Assembly (NCBI GenBank): GCA_947303735.1 | Contig: CAMYZD010000012.1 | Coordinates: 1 to 34,180 of the forward strand | From: an uncultured Bacteroidales bacterium | Lineage (GTDB): Bacteria; Bacteroidota; Bacteroidia; Bacteroidales; P3 | Reading direction: 5' to 3' | DNA length: 34,180 nucleotides | Shown here: positions 27,416 through 34,180 of the stretch, in pieces | Position numbering within the stretch: the first letter of the stretch is position 1 | Layout: each line of letters begins with the position of its first letter | The notes under the pieces: model-generated | What the model saw: the letters and a program-made list of their open reading frames with translations, nothing else | What the model was told of the DNA's origin: nothing | Database searches by the model: none | Program-made: the position numbers and the translations under genes

Positions 27416-28651
27416 CTAGTATTCCCTGCCGTTGAGGAATGCCTTCCACACCTTGTTCTCGCCATAGGCATAGGGGAGGTATTCATAGGTAGGTATCTCC
27501 GTGGTCAGGTAGAAGTTGGCTCTCTTGCCAACAGCTATCGATCCTAGTTGGTCGCTCACCCCCATGGCGTAGCCGCTGTTCAGGGTAGTGGCGTTGATTG
27601 CCTCTTCGGGCAACATCCGGTAGTTGACGCAGGCAAACGAAAGCACTAGCTGCATATTGCCCGAGGGCGATGAACCGGGATTGTAGTCCGAGGCCATGGC
27701 AACGGGCAGTCCCGCCTCCATCATCCTACGCACGGGGGCATGCTGCATGTTGAGGAAAAAGGCAGCGCCAGGCAGCACTGTAGGCATGGTCTCTGACCCT
27801 AGCAGGCAGGCAATCTCCTCTTCTCCGGTGTATTCCAAGTGGTCGCAGCTCAAAGCGTTGTATTTTACTGCACACTGTATTCCACCGCTGCATGCCATTT
27901 CGTTGGCATGAATCTTGGGACGCATGCCGTAACGGGCACCCGCCTCCAGCATTCGTTCGGTGTCTTCGACAGTGAAGAAGCCTTCGTCGCAGAACACGTC
28001 GATATAGTCGGCCAGCCCCTCTTCGGCTGCTTGGGGTATCATGCGTTCGATGACCAAGTCGACAAATTTCTCTTGGTGGCCGCGATACTCCATCGGGATT
28101 CCGTGGGCACCCAGCAGGGTTGACTTGATGGTCAACGGGCTGTTCTCCCGTAGCTTACGGATGACGCGCAGCATCTTCAGCTCTGCTTCAGGCGTCATGC
28201 CGTAGCCCGACTTTATTTCTACCGCGCCGGTGCCGTAGCGGATGATGGTGTCGAGGCGCGCCATGGCATCGTCGTAGAGTTGCTGTTCAGAGGCTTCCTG
28301 CACACGTTTGGCACTATTGAGGATGCCACCGCCTCGCTTGGCTATTTCGTCGTACGATAAGCCGCGGATCTTGTCAATATATTCTATCTCGCGACTGCCG
28401 GCGTACACCAGATGGGTGTGCGAGTCGCAGAACGATGGTAGCACCATCCTCCCGCGGGCATCTATCTCTTTGTCAAATACCTGCTCTTTCAGCTCGTCCA
28501 TCTTGCCAAAGGCGGCAATCTTTTCGTCTTCAATTATTAGGTAGGCGTTTTCCAGTGTCTCCATCTGTGCCATTTCCTTGCCACAGACCCGAAGCTTCGG
28601 CTGGTATTCCACTTGCACCAACCGTTTGATATTCTTGATTAGTGTTCTCAT
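27416..28651 (-). CDS. hutI: Imidazolonepropionase
   Basis: This 411-residue amidohydrolase matches HutI, which opens 4-imidazolone-5-propanoate to N-formimino-glutamate in histidine degradation. The metal-binding DSHTH is at residues 76-80. [13 protein letters not shown], the ANEMACSGG block and the conserved [14 protein letters not shown] follow. Length is normal for the family. In many Bacteroidota, hutI sits with hutH, hutU and ftcD; none is here, so this is an isolated copy lying between ruvB and lolD. It starts 70 bases after ruvB, so it may be read from the ruvB promoter or its own; no clear promoter box was found in that gap. Confidence 0.92.
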   Translation of the reverse strand: MRTLIKNIKRLVQVEYQPKLRVCGKEMAQMETLENAYLIIEDEKIAAFGKMDELKEQVFDKEIDARGRMVLPSFCDSHTHLVYAGSREIEYIDKIRGLSYDEIAKRGGGILNSAKRVQEASEQQLYDDAMARLDTIIRYGTGAVEIKSGYGMTPEAELKMLRVIRKLRENSPLTIKSTLLGAHGIPMEYRGHQEKFVDLVIERMIPQAAEEGLADYIDVFCDEGFFTVEDTERMLEAGARYGMRPKIHANEMACSGGIQCAVKYNALSCDHLEYTGEEEIACLLGSETMPTVLPGAAFFLNMQHAPVRRMMEAGLPVAMASDYNPGSSPSGNMQLVLSFACVNYRMLPEEAINATTLNSGYAMGVSDQLGSIAVGKRANFYLTTEIPTYEYLPYAYGENKVWKAFLNGREY

Positions 28652-28721
28652 ATCACGGATTTATTGTTGAATAGTTGTTGTCAAATAATTGTCCTAAAAC
28701 TTCCAAGTGCTCTATCTTTCT

Positions 28722-29753
28722 CTAAGTTAGCTCAAGTGCCTGCTGCTGTCCGTCGGTTTTTATTTTACCCAACAGCTGGTAGGCTAGAGGGGTCGCCTCA
28801 CGGCCTCGGGGTGTGCGTTGTAGGTAGCCCTCCTGTATCAGATAGGGTTCGTACACTTCTTCCACTGTACCGGCATCTTCACCTACTGATGTGGCTATGT
28901 TGTTGATGCCGACGGGGCCTCCTCTGAACTTGTCGATGATGGTACTCAATATGCGCAGGTCCATCTCGTCCAGCCCGTTGCTGTCAACGTTTAATGCCTT
29001 CAAGGCGTAACGCGCAATGTCCAGCGTGATGGTGCCGTCGCCTTTCACTTGGGCGAAGTCGCGTACTCTCCTCAGCAACAGGTTGGCTATGCGGGGGGTG
29101 CCGCGGCTGCGGCGTGCTATCTCGTAGGCCGATTCGGAAGTGATTTTTACCTGTAGTAGTCCCGCCGAGCGGTTGACAATACTAGCCAGCGTCTCCGCGT
29201 CGTAGTATTGCAGTCGGCAGTTGATGCCGAAACGGGCGCGCAGGGGGGCAGTCAGCATGCCCGACCGTGTGGTGGCTCCGATGAGGGTGAAGGGCTTCAG
29301 CTTGATTTGCACACTTCTAGCTGCGGGTCCCGACTCTATCAGAATGTCTATCTTGTAGTCCTCCATTGCCGAGTAGAGGTATTCTTCTACAACTGGCGAC
29401 AGACGGTGTATCTCGTCAATAAAAAGCACATCATTCGCCTCCAGCGAGGTAAGCATTCCTGCCAGGTCGCCCGGTTTGTCTAGCACAGGCCCCGAAGTCA
29501 TGCGGATATTCACCCCCAACTCGTTGGCAATGATGTAGGAGAGGGTTGTCTTGCCCAACCCGGGAGGGCCGTGTAGCAATACGTGGTCGAGCGGCTCGCC
29601 TCGCTGTTTGGCAGCCCCCACGAAGATGCGCAGGTTGTCCAGCACCTTTTGTTGCCCCGCAAAGCTATCAAACCCTTTGGGTCGCAACGCACGTTCTACC
29701 TCGCGCTCCTGAACCGTCTGTCCCCGTCCGGTGGCATCTAGATTATTGTTCAT
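28722..29753 (-). CDS. ruvB: Holliday junction branch migration helicase RuvB
   Basis: This 343-residue AAA+ motor of the RuvABC resolvasome has Walker A GPPGLGKT at residues 62-69 and Walker B with DEIH at 113-116. Sensor 1 ATTR is at 160-163 and the LRARFG arginine-finger region near 171-176. A C-terminal winged helix contains [22 protein letters not shown]. Length and motif order are canonical. A TACTTTTG box lies 21 bases before the start codon. ruvA and ruvC are not adjacent, as is common in this phylum. It is the first gene of the leftward ruvB-hutI-lolD-rlmB series and is divergent from the universal stress gene. Confidence 0.96.
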   Translation of the reverse strand: MNNNLDATGRGQTVQEREVERALRPKGFDSFAGQQKVLDNLRIFVGAAKQRGEPLDHVLLHGPPGLGKTTLSYIIANELGVNIRMTSGPVLDKPGDLAGMLTSLEANDVLFIDEIHRLSPVVEEYLYSAMEDYKIDILIESGPAARSVQIKLKPFTLIGATTRSGMLTAPLRARFGINCRLQYYDAETLASIVNRSAGLLQVKITSESAYEIARRSRGTPRIANLLLRRVRDFAQVKGDGTITLDIARYALKALNVDSNGLDEMDLRILSTIIDKFRGGPVGINNIATSVGEDAGTVEEVYEPYLIQEGYLQRTPRGREATPLAYQLLGKIKTDGQQQALELT

Positions 29754-29773
29754 TTGTTGTCACTTTGAGTTTG

Positions 29774-29804
29774 CAAAAGTACAAAAAAAACGGCATATAT
29801 CGAA
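29774..29804 (-). promoter_or_regulatory. Candidate ruvB promoter
   Basis: The minus strand has TACTTTTG (29781-29774), an exact TAnnTTTG match. TTCG (29804-29801) lies 19 bases further upstream, three of four bases of the -33 consensus TTTG. The leader would be only about 15 bases long. Confidence 0.5.
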
Positions 29805-29886
29805 TTTTTCTTTCCCTCATTCATACTAAAATAATTTTTCTTTCGTTACATAATAATATTTTAAGGCAATAAAACCAGTATATAGC

Positions 29887-30723
29887 ATGAAATCTATCAT
29901 CGTAGGCACAGACTTTTCCAAGGGTTCCTTCGTGGCTTTGGAGTTGGCTGTCGACATCGCGAACAAGTTGGATTGCGGTGTAAAAATTATTTGGGCTAAA
30001 CGAGAGAAGCTTCTTTTTGATGAGGATCAGATTACCGTGATGACCCATCTGGCTGAAGAGAAGTTGGAGTCACTCTGTGAGCAATATAGGCCCAAGCTCC
30101 GTTCTGGCAAGATATTCTGGGAGATCTGTTCAGGAAAGGTGGGAGCCGTCATCGCACGCCAAGCGCAGCACGAGCAGTCCCCCCTTATCGTTATCGGCAC
30201 CAACGGTGCCTCTGGTTTCGAGAAGTACTGGATGGGCAGTACCGCCGTCCGCATTGTTCAGGAGGCCCCCGTCCCTGTCCTCACCGTTCGTCAGGGATAC
30301 GATTTTCATAAGGCACTTGAGCGTATTGTTGTTCCTATCCGTGTTAATATCAGTTCTCGTCAGAAGGTGCCGCCCGCAGCCACCATGGCGCGAGTCTTCA
30401 ATTCCGAAATTCATATACTCGGTCTGATGGACTCTCCCGACCAGGCCGCGCAGTTACGTGCCTATATGGTGCAGACCGCCGAGTTCCTTTCCAGCGAGGG
30501 TGTCCGGTTCACCACTGTGGTTAAAAATTACAGCAATTATAGCGATGCCGTCCTTTCCTATGCTGATTCTGTTAAGGCGGACCTTGTGGTAATCAACACC
30601 GAACAGGACCGTATTCTCTCCCAGTTGTTCCTCGGCACCAATGCACAACAGATTGTCCACAATTCACAGATTCCTGTCCTCTGTGTCCATCCTGCCGATA
30701 TCTTTTATCTCTCTAAGACCTGA
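29887..30723 (+). CDS. Universal stress protein with two tandem UspA domains
   Basis: This 278-residue cytoplasmic protein is built of two Usp folds. The first (1-140) begins with the typical KSIIVGTDFSKGS and has an intact ATP-binding signature G-2x-G-9x-G(S): GTNGASGFEKYWMGS, followed by APVPVLTVR. The second (about 145-278) begins ERIVVPIRVN and ends LFLGTNAQQIVHNSQIPVLCVHP, but has lost the glycine signature, so only the first domain is likely to bind ATP. It is divergent from ruvB. Its TGA stop overlaps the ATG of the downstream flavoprotein by one base, indicating a two-gene operon. Stress or energy-state sensing is the family role; the specific signal is unknown. Confidence 0.9.
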   Translation: MKSIIVGTDFSKGSFVALELAVDIANKLDCGVKIIWAKREKLLFDEDQITVMTHLAEEKLESLCEQYRPKLRSGKIFWEICSGKVGAVIARQAQHEQSPLIVIGTNGASGFEKYWMGSTAVRIVQEAPVPVLTVRQGYDFHKALERIVVPIRVNISSRQKVPPAATMARVFNSEIHILGLMDSPDQAAQLRAYMVQTAEFLSSEGVRFTTVVKNYSNYSDAVLSYADSVKADLVVINTEQDRILSQLFLGTNAQQIVHNSQIPVLCVHPADIFYLSKT

Positions 30724-31961
30724 TGAGCAATGTCGTCATTGTAGGGGCAGGTGCAGCTGGTATGATGGCTGCCGTCACTGCCGCCAGCCAAGGAGCGCAG
30801 GTGGTTCTGCTCGAAAAGATGGATCAGCCGGGGCGCAAACTCCGCATCACTGGCAAGGGGCGTTGCAACCTCACCAACACTGCTCCTCTTAAGGATTTCC
30901 TCTCCCATATAGGCCCCGACACTCGATGGCTTCGCAACTGCTTTGCCCTCTTTTCCAATGTCCAACTCATGGAGTTTTTTGAGCAGCGACAGGTGCCGCT
31001 GGTCGAAGAAAGGGGAGGGCGCATCTTTCCCAAGAGTGGCAAGTCGCTCGACATTTTCCTCGCACTTATCAACGACCTTGAGCGTCGTCCCAATGTGACT
31101 ATCCGTCGCAACTGTGCTGTCAAGTCTCTCACCGAGGACTTCCACGGTGTCCGCCTTCAGGATGGATCTACCGTCAGGGGTGATGCCGTCATTATTGCAA
31201 CGGGTGGACTATCTTATCCCACCACAGGATCTACCGGTATCGGCTATCGTTTGGCAGCCGATGCCCACCATACCGTGGTGCCACAAGTGCCTTCTCTTGT
31301 GTCGCTCCGTTGCCAGGAGGAGATTCCGTCCGATTTGCAAGGCTTTGTACTGAAGAATGTCGGACTCACTATCACCCGCCCTGATGGAAAGAAACTATTC
31401 GATGCTTTCGGCGAGATGACCTTTGGCCCCGATTCACTTGATGGTCCAATCGTTCTTTCCGCCAGCCGACAGGTCAGCCGCCTACTCAACGCAGGTGAAA
31501 CCCTTGTCGCCCATATCGATCTCAAGCCTGCTGTAGCGTCCGAAACTCTTGACCGCCGCCTTATTGCCGACCTCAACAGCAATGGTACTCGCCTTTTCCA
31601 CGACGCACTACGTATGTGGTTGCCAGCCGAAGTAATACCCCTTGCCCTCAAACGCCTCCATATAGAATATTATAAACGGCTCCATCAAATCAACGCCGCC
31701 GAGCGCAAAAGGCTACTCGGCTTGCTCAAAAACTTGGAATTTACCCTTGTGGGTACCGGCGACTATAATACTGCCATTGTCACCCAAGGAGGTGTTCTCA
31801 CCAAGGAGATAAACCCCAAGACTATGGAGTCGCGTCTCGTTCCAGGGCTCTATTTTGTGGGCGAGGTGCTCGACCTCGATGCTGACACTGGTGGGTACAA
31901 CCTCCAGATAGCCTTCTCTACCGGATATGCCGCCGGTCTGGCCGCCAGCCAAGAAAAATAA
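30723..31961 (+). CDS. HI0933/YhiN-family NAD(P)/FAD-dependent oxidoreductase
   Basis: This 412-residue flavoprotein has an N-terminal dinucleotide-binding GxGxxG (GAGAAG, residues 8-13) and the family-defining GKGRCNLTN at 44-52. ATGGLSYPTTGSTGIGY lies in the middle. The C-terminal block has GGVLTKEINPKTMES, then GLYFVGEVLDLDADTGGYNLQIAFSTG, which completes the FAD site. The family includes BaiN, a bile-acid dehydro-intermediate reductase, but most members are uncharacterised and no substrate can be assigned here. It overlaps the Usp gene by one base (TGATG), so the two are probably translationally coupled. It converges with the ABC-F gene, and the gap between them is filled by a CTAG-phased inverted repeat. 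Confidence 0.9.
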   Translation: MSNVVIVGAGAAGMMAAVTAASQGAQVVLLEKMDQPGRKLRITGKGRCNLTNTAPLKDFLSHIGPDTRWLRNCFALFSNVQLMEFFEQRQVPLVEERGGRIFPKSGKSLDIFLALINDLERRPNVTIRRNCAVKSLTEDFHGVRLQDGSTVRGDAVIIATGGLSYPTTGSTGIGYRLAADAHHTVVPQVPSLVSLRCQEEIPSDLQGFVLKNVGLTITRPDGKKLFDAFGEMTFGPDSLDGPIVLSASRQVSRLLNAGETLVAHIDLKPAVASETLDRRLIADLNSNGTRLFHDALRMWLPAEVIPLALKRLHIEYYKRLHQINAAERKRLLGLLKNLEFTLVGTGDYNTAIVTQGGVLTKEINPKTMESRLVPGLYFVGEVLDLDADTGGYNLQIAFSTGYAAGLAASQEK

Positions 31962-31975
31962 AGTGATAGGGTTTA

Positions 31976-32030
31976 ATAGTAATTCTAGTATCACTAGTAG
32001 TACTAGCACTACTAGTGATGCCCCTACTAG
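31976..32030. repeat. CTAG-phased 9-bp repeat array 1
   Basis: Successive units on the + strand are ATAGTAATT, CTAGTATCA, CTAGTAGTA, CTAGCACTA and CTAGTGATG, starting at 31976, 31985, 31994, 32003 and 32012, an exact 9-base period. A further CTAG at 32027 is out of phase and contains the ABC-F stop codon. The array fills the gap between the converging flavoprotein and ABC-F genes. Confidence 0.9.
31990..32019. terminator. Perfect 12-bp inverted repeat inside array 1, possible bidirectional terminator
   Basis: ATCACTAGTAGT (31990-32001) and ACTACTAGTGAT (32008-32019) are exact reverse complements with a 6-base loop. Lying between two converging stop codons, the hairpin could end or protect both transcripts. 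It lacks T runs and is not G+C-rich, so it is not a textbook intrinsic terminator. Confidence 0.45.
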
Positions 32031-33940
32031 TCATTAAACTCCTCTACCGCAATCGTGGCCTTTTCCCAGGCCTCCATGCGCTCGTCCAATCTATCTTTTA
32101 GCGACTGATATTGGGTGTAGAAGTCGCCGTCTTGGGGCGTGCCGCTTGCCAGCAGGGCCTCTTTGACGGCTATTTGTTCTTCCAGCTCAGATATCTCTTT
32201 TTCAATCTTTTCCACTGCGTTGCGTAGTTTGCGCTGCTCTCGCTCGCGGTCTTTGCTTTGCTCGTAGCTCATGCGCCCTTGCTTCTTGGTTTCGGTGGGG
32301 ACTGCCACAGGGCGGACAGCGGCTGCCTGTCGTTCATTTAGGCGCTCCACAAACTCAAAGATGTCGCCTTTGAACTCATGGACTGCACCGTCACGGAACT
32401 CGTAAAGTTCGTCGGTTAACCCCTGCAGGAAGTCGCGGTCGTGCGACACTACAATCAGTGTCCCAGTATATTGTAGCAGGGCGTTCTTCAAGATGTCCTT
32501 CGAGTCCATATCTAAGTGGTTTGTCGGCTCGTCCAGCACCAACAGGTTCGATGGGGTGAGCAGCAACTTGGCGAGAGCCAGTCGAGCCTTCTCACCGCCC
32601 GACAGCACCTTCACCTTTTTCTCGCAGTCCTCGCTGTCAAACAAGAAACTGCCTAGTATGTTGCGAATCTTGGGTCGGATGTCGCCCACAGCGATATCGT
32701 CGATGGTCTGGAATACAGTTCGCTCGCCGTCGAGCATGGCAGCCTGGTTCTGAGCATAGTAGCCCACCTGTACGTTGGCACCCAGACGGAAGGTGCCTGT
32801 GTAGTCTTGAATGTCGCCTACAATGATTTTTGCCATGGTGCTTTTCCCCTCGCCGTTCTTGCCCACAAAGGCGATGCGCCGACCCGAGGTAATCAACATG
32901 TCTACTCCGGCAAAAACCCGTAAATTGCCATAGGCTTTGCCTAGGCCTTGTGTCTCCACCACAATCTTACCACTGTGGGGGGCGGGCTGGAAACGAAAGT
33001 GGATGCTCTCCGTACTCACTTCGTCCAGTTGCACCATCTCCATCTTCTCCAGCATCTTCACCCTCGACTGTACCTGCTTGGCCTTTGTGGCCTTATAGCG
33101 GAAACGCTCAATAAACGCCTCTATCTGTGCTACCTGTCGCTGTTGGGCGGTCAGCTGTGCCATCTGCGATGCTCGGCGTTCTTGCATCTGCACCACATAT
33201 TCCGAGTAGGGACAGCGGTAATCGTAGATGCGACCAGCGGTAATTTCGATGGTGCGATTAGTGATATTGTCCAAGAAGGTGCGGTCGTGCGATACCAGTA
33301 CCACGGCTCCAGCGTAGCCTTGCAGGAAATTCTCCAACCATTGTATCGACTCTATGTCCAAGTGGTTGGTGGGTTCGTCGAGCAGCAGGAAGTCGGGCTG
33401 ACGGAGCAGCAGCTTGGCTAATTCTACGCGCATTTGCCAGCCACCACTGAATTCGGTCAGCATCCTGCCAAAGTCGCTGTGCTTAAAACCCAAACCCAGC
33501 AGCACCTTCTCGGTTAGTTCTTGTCGGCTGTCGGCTCCCAGCAGCGACACCTGTTCTGTCACCTCGTTGTGGCGGTTCATCAGGCGGGTGTACTCGGCCG
33601 ACTCATAATCGGTGCGTTCGGCCATTTCTTCAGCAAGCCGTTGTTGCAATGCCAGCAACTCGTCGATACGGCTGAAAGCCGTCATGGCTTCATCGAGCAC
33701 CGTGCGCCTAGCGTCAGGGACCATCTCTTGCGGCAGGTAGCCCACCTCTTGTCCCGAGGCTATGACCAGAGTGCCTGTCTCTGGCTGCTGCCAGCCGCAG
33801 AGGATTTTCAGCAAAGTCGACTTGCCCGCCCCGTTTTTGCCCACTAGGCCGATGCGGTCGCGGTCGCCGATATTGAAAGTCACATTCTCAAAAAGGTTGG
33901 TGCCAGTAAACTGCACCGATAGGTTATTGATGGCAAGCAT
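32027..33940 (-). CDS. ABC-F family ATPase (Uup/YdiF/EttA type)
   Basis: This 637-residue protein has two ABC domains and no membrane segments. The first has Walker A GKNGAGKS (34-41), signature EFSGGWQMR and LLLDEPTNHLD. A linker of charged helices follows (about 240-300: RRASQMAQLTAQQRQVAQIE, the P-site tRNA-interaction motif of ABC-F proteins). The second domain has GKNGEGKST, LSGGEKARLALAK and LVLDEPTNHLD. A coiled-coil tail (about 550-637, Glu/Lys-rich) resembles the Uup/YdiF DNA- or RNA-binding C-terminus. Such proteins act on ribosomes, relieving stalls or, in some lineages, conferring antibiotic protection; which applies here cannot be told. The gene stands alone, with CTAG arrays on both sides and its 5' leader largely made of one of them. 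Confidence 0.92.
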   Translation of the reverse strand: MLAINNLSVQFTGTNLFENVTFNIGDRDRIGLVGKNGAGKSTLLKILCGWQQPETGTLVIASGQEVGYLPQEMVPDARRTVLDEAMTAFSRIDELLALQQRLAEEMAERTDYESAEYTRLMNRHNEVTEQVSLLGADSRQELTEKVLLGLGFKHSDFGRMLTEFSGGWQMRVELAKLLLRQPDFLLLDEPTNHLDIESIQWLENFLQGYAGAVVLVSHDRTFLDNITNRTIEITAGRIYDYRCPYSEYVVQMQERRASQMAQLTAQQRQVAQIEAFIERFRYKATKAKQVQSRVKMLEKMEMVQLDEVSTESIHFRFQPAPHSGKIVVETQGLGKAYGNLRVFAGVDMLITSGRRIAFVGKNGEGKSTMAKIIVGDIQDYTGTFRLGANVQVGYYAQNQAAMLDGERTVFQTIDDIAVGDIRPKIRNILGSFLFDSEDCEKKVKVLSGGEKARLALAKLLLTPSNLLVLDEPTNHLDMDSKDILKNALLQYTGTLIVVSHDRDFLQGLTDELYEFRDGAVHEFKGDIFEFVERLNERQAAAVRPVAVPTETKKQGRMSYEQSKDREREQRKLRNAVEKIEKEISELEEQIAVKEALLASGTPQDGDFYTQYQSLKDRLDERMEAWEKATIAVEEFND

Positions 33941-33943
33941 AGG

Positions 33944-34020
33944 ATAGTTGTTCTGGTTTTTCTAGTATGGCTAGTGATACTAGCAGTACTAGTTACTCTA
34001 GCCATACTAGTCTTCTCTAG
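33944..34020. repeat. CTAG-phased 9-bp repeat array 2, in the ABC-F leader
   Basis: From 33944 the + strand reads ATAGTTGTT, CTGGTTTTT, CTAGTATGG, CTAGTGATA, CTAGCAGTA, CTAGTTACT and CTAGCCATA, each unit exactly 9 bases. A 10-base unit CTAGTCTTCT and a last CTAG at 34017-34020 follow. Segment 33962-33983 pairs with 33989-34010: 13 bp perfect, a 4-base internal mismatch, 5 bp perfect, and a 5-base loop. The array begins three bases upstream of the ABC-F start codon, so it would be transcribed as leader RNA or hold the promoter. Confidence 0.9.
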
Positions 34021-34022
34021 TC

Positions 34023-34055
34023 AAAAAAAAGGCTGCCCGTCAGGCAGCCCTTTTT
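34023..34055 (-). terminator. Intrinsic terminator of the tonB-like gene
   Basis: GGCTGCC (34031-34037) and GGCAGCC (34043-34049) form a perfect 7-bp G+C-rich stem with a 5-base loop. On the minus strand it is followed by eight T residues, the classic form. It lies 24 bases past the tonB-like stop codon. A T tract on the + side also makes it usable in the other direction. It isolates the ABC-F gene from upstream transcription. Confidence 0.9.
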
Positions 34056-34072
34056 CTTAGCTGTTGCAGCCC

Positions 34073-34180
34073 TTACTGCAGGTCGAAGTTGACGGGCAGG
34101 TTGAACTGGGTACGTACAGGTTTGCCGCGCTGTTTGCCGGGCTTCCACTTGGGCATCGACTTCACGACGCGCACAGCTTC
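34073..34180 (-). CDS. TonB-like energy transducer, C-terminal end (partial)
   Basis: The last 35 codons of a minus-strand gene are present, ending in TAA at 34075-34073. The visible residues run AVRVVKSMPKWKPGKQRGKP, then VRTQFNLPVNFDLQ. This is the C-terminal strand region of TonB proteins in Bacteroidota, where the pattern P.W.PG...G..V...+.+P..F is conserved. The protein would span the periplasm and pass proton-motive energy to outer-membrane receptors. The N-terminal membrane anchor is outside the window. It has its own strong terminator downstream. Confidence 0.88.
   Translation of the reverse strand, partial: EAVRVVKSMPKWKPGKQRGKPVRTQFNLPVNFDLQ

Noticed and set aside
27410-27419. Paired CTAGs in the hutI-lolD gap and at 504-513 in the permease gene as further arrays
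   Set aside because: The spacing is 6, only two copies occur, and one lies within coding sequence; no 9-base phase.
27406-27486. A longer lolD-like start adding 27 residues
   Set aside because: It overlaps the hutI coding end by 71 bases and adds an Arg/Ser-rich stretch not seen in ABC ATPases; the ATG at 27405 directly precedes the conserved N-terminal strand.
28652-28721. A separate hutI promoter
   Set aside because: A TTTG with TAAATCCG 18 bases downstream is visible on the minus strand, but the -7 box fails the TAnnTTTG consensus.
31976-34020. CTAG arrays as a CRISPR
   Set aside because: Units are 9 bases with 4 constant bases and no long spacers; no cas gene is present.
31976-34020. 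CTAG arrays as translation-stop barriers, since CTAG gives TAG on both strands
   Set aside because: A 9-base period keeps all TAGs in one frame per strand, so it would not block all reading frames as such a barrier should.

Overview
The window looks like chromosomal DNA from a member of the Bacteroidota, probably Bacteroidales. Three things point there. Two very large secreted proteins end in the two classes of type IX secretion (T9SS) sorting domain: type A at the end of the 13286-25246 gene and type B (CHU_C) at the end of the 5650-8814 gene. Promoter-like sites match the Bacteroidota pattern TTTG-N19-TAnnTTTG, best at 25334-25364. The housekeeping proteins (methylmalonyl-CoA mutase small subunit, LptF/G permease, SufE, AddA-type helicase-nuclease, HI0933-type flavoprotein, ABC-F) read like Bacteroidales versions. 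The species cannot be named. T9SS argues against typical gut Bacteroides.

Layout, left to right. (1) 1-453: A+T-rich intergenic DNA with the probable start of a leftward secreted-protein gene that leaves the window. (2) 5377 to 454, minus strand: a compact run of mutA, an LptF/G permease, sufE, a SufT/DUF59 protein and an OppC/DppC permease. It combines propionate/succinate metabolism, envelope transport and Fe-S assembly. (3) 5650-8814, plus strand: a 1054-residue T9SS type B cargo protein. Its stop codon lies one base from the stop of the converging addA-like gene. (4) 25246 to 8816, minus strand: a 3986-residue T9SS type A surface protein, then tilS, then the addA-like gene. These are essentially overlapping, and the tilS GTG start shares a base with the giant gene's stop. 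(5) 25247-25926: 680 bases without a gene, holding the giant's promoter, a three-unit 11-bp repeat and several hairpins. (6) 29753 to 25927, minus strand: ruvB, hutI, lolD and rlmB. (7) 29887-31961, plus strand: a universal stress protein and an HI0933-family flavoprotein overlapping by one base. (8) 33940-32027, minus strand: an ABC-F ATPase. (9) 34031-34049: a strong intrinsic terminator. (10) 34073-34180: the last 35 codons of a tonB-like gene.

The least expected structure is a pair of arrays built from a 9-bp unit beginning with CTAG, at 31976-32030 and 33944-34020. They lie on either side of the ABC-F gene in the same orientation, match unit by unit, and each can fold into a long hairpin. 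The other large-scale signal is a change in base skew. In sampled 60-base lines the + strand is mostly G-rich to about 24 kb and mostly C-rich after about 26 kb, whichever strand the genes are on. This would fit a replication-terminus-type switch or an old rearrangement boundary near the 25.2-25.9 kb gap.
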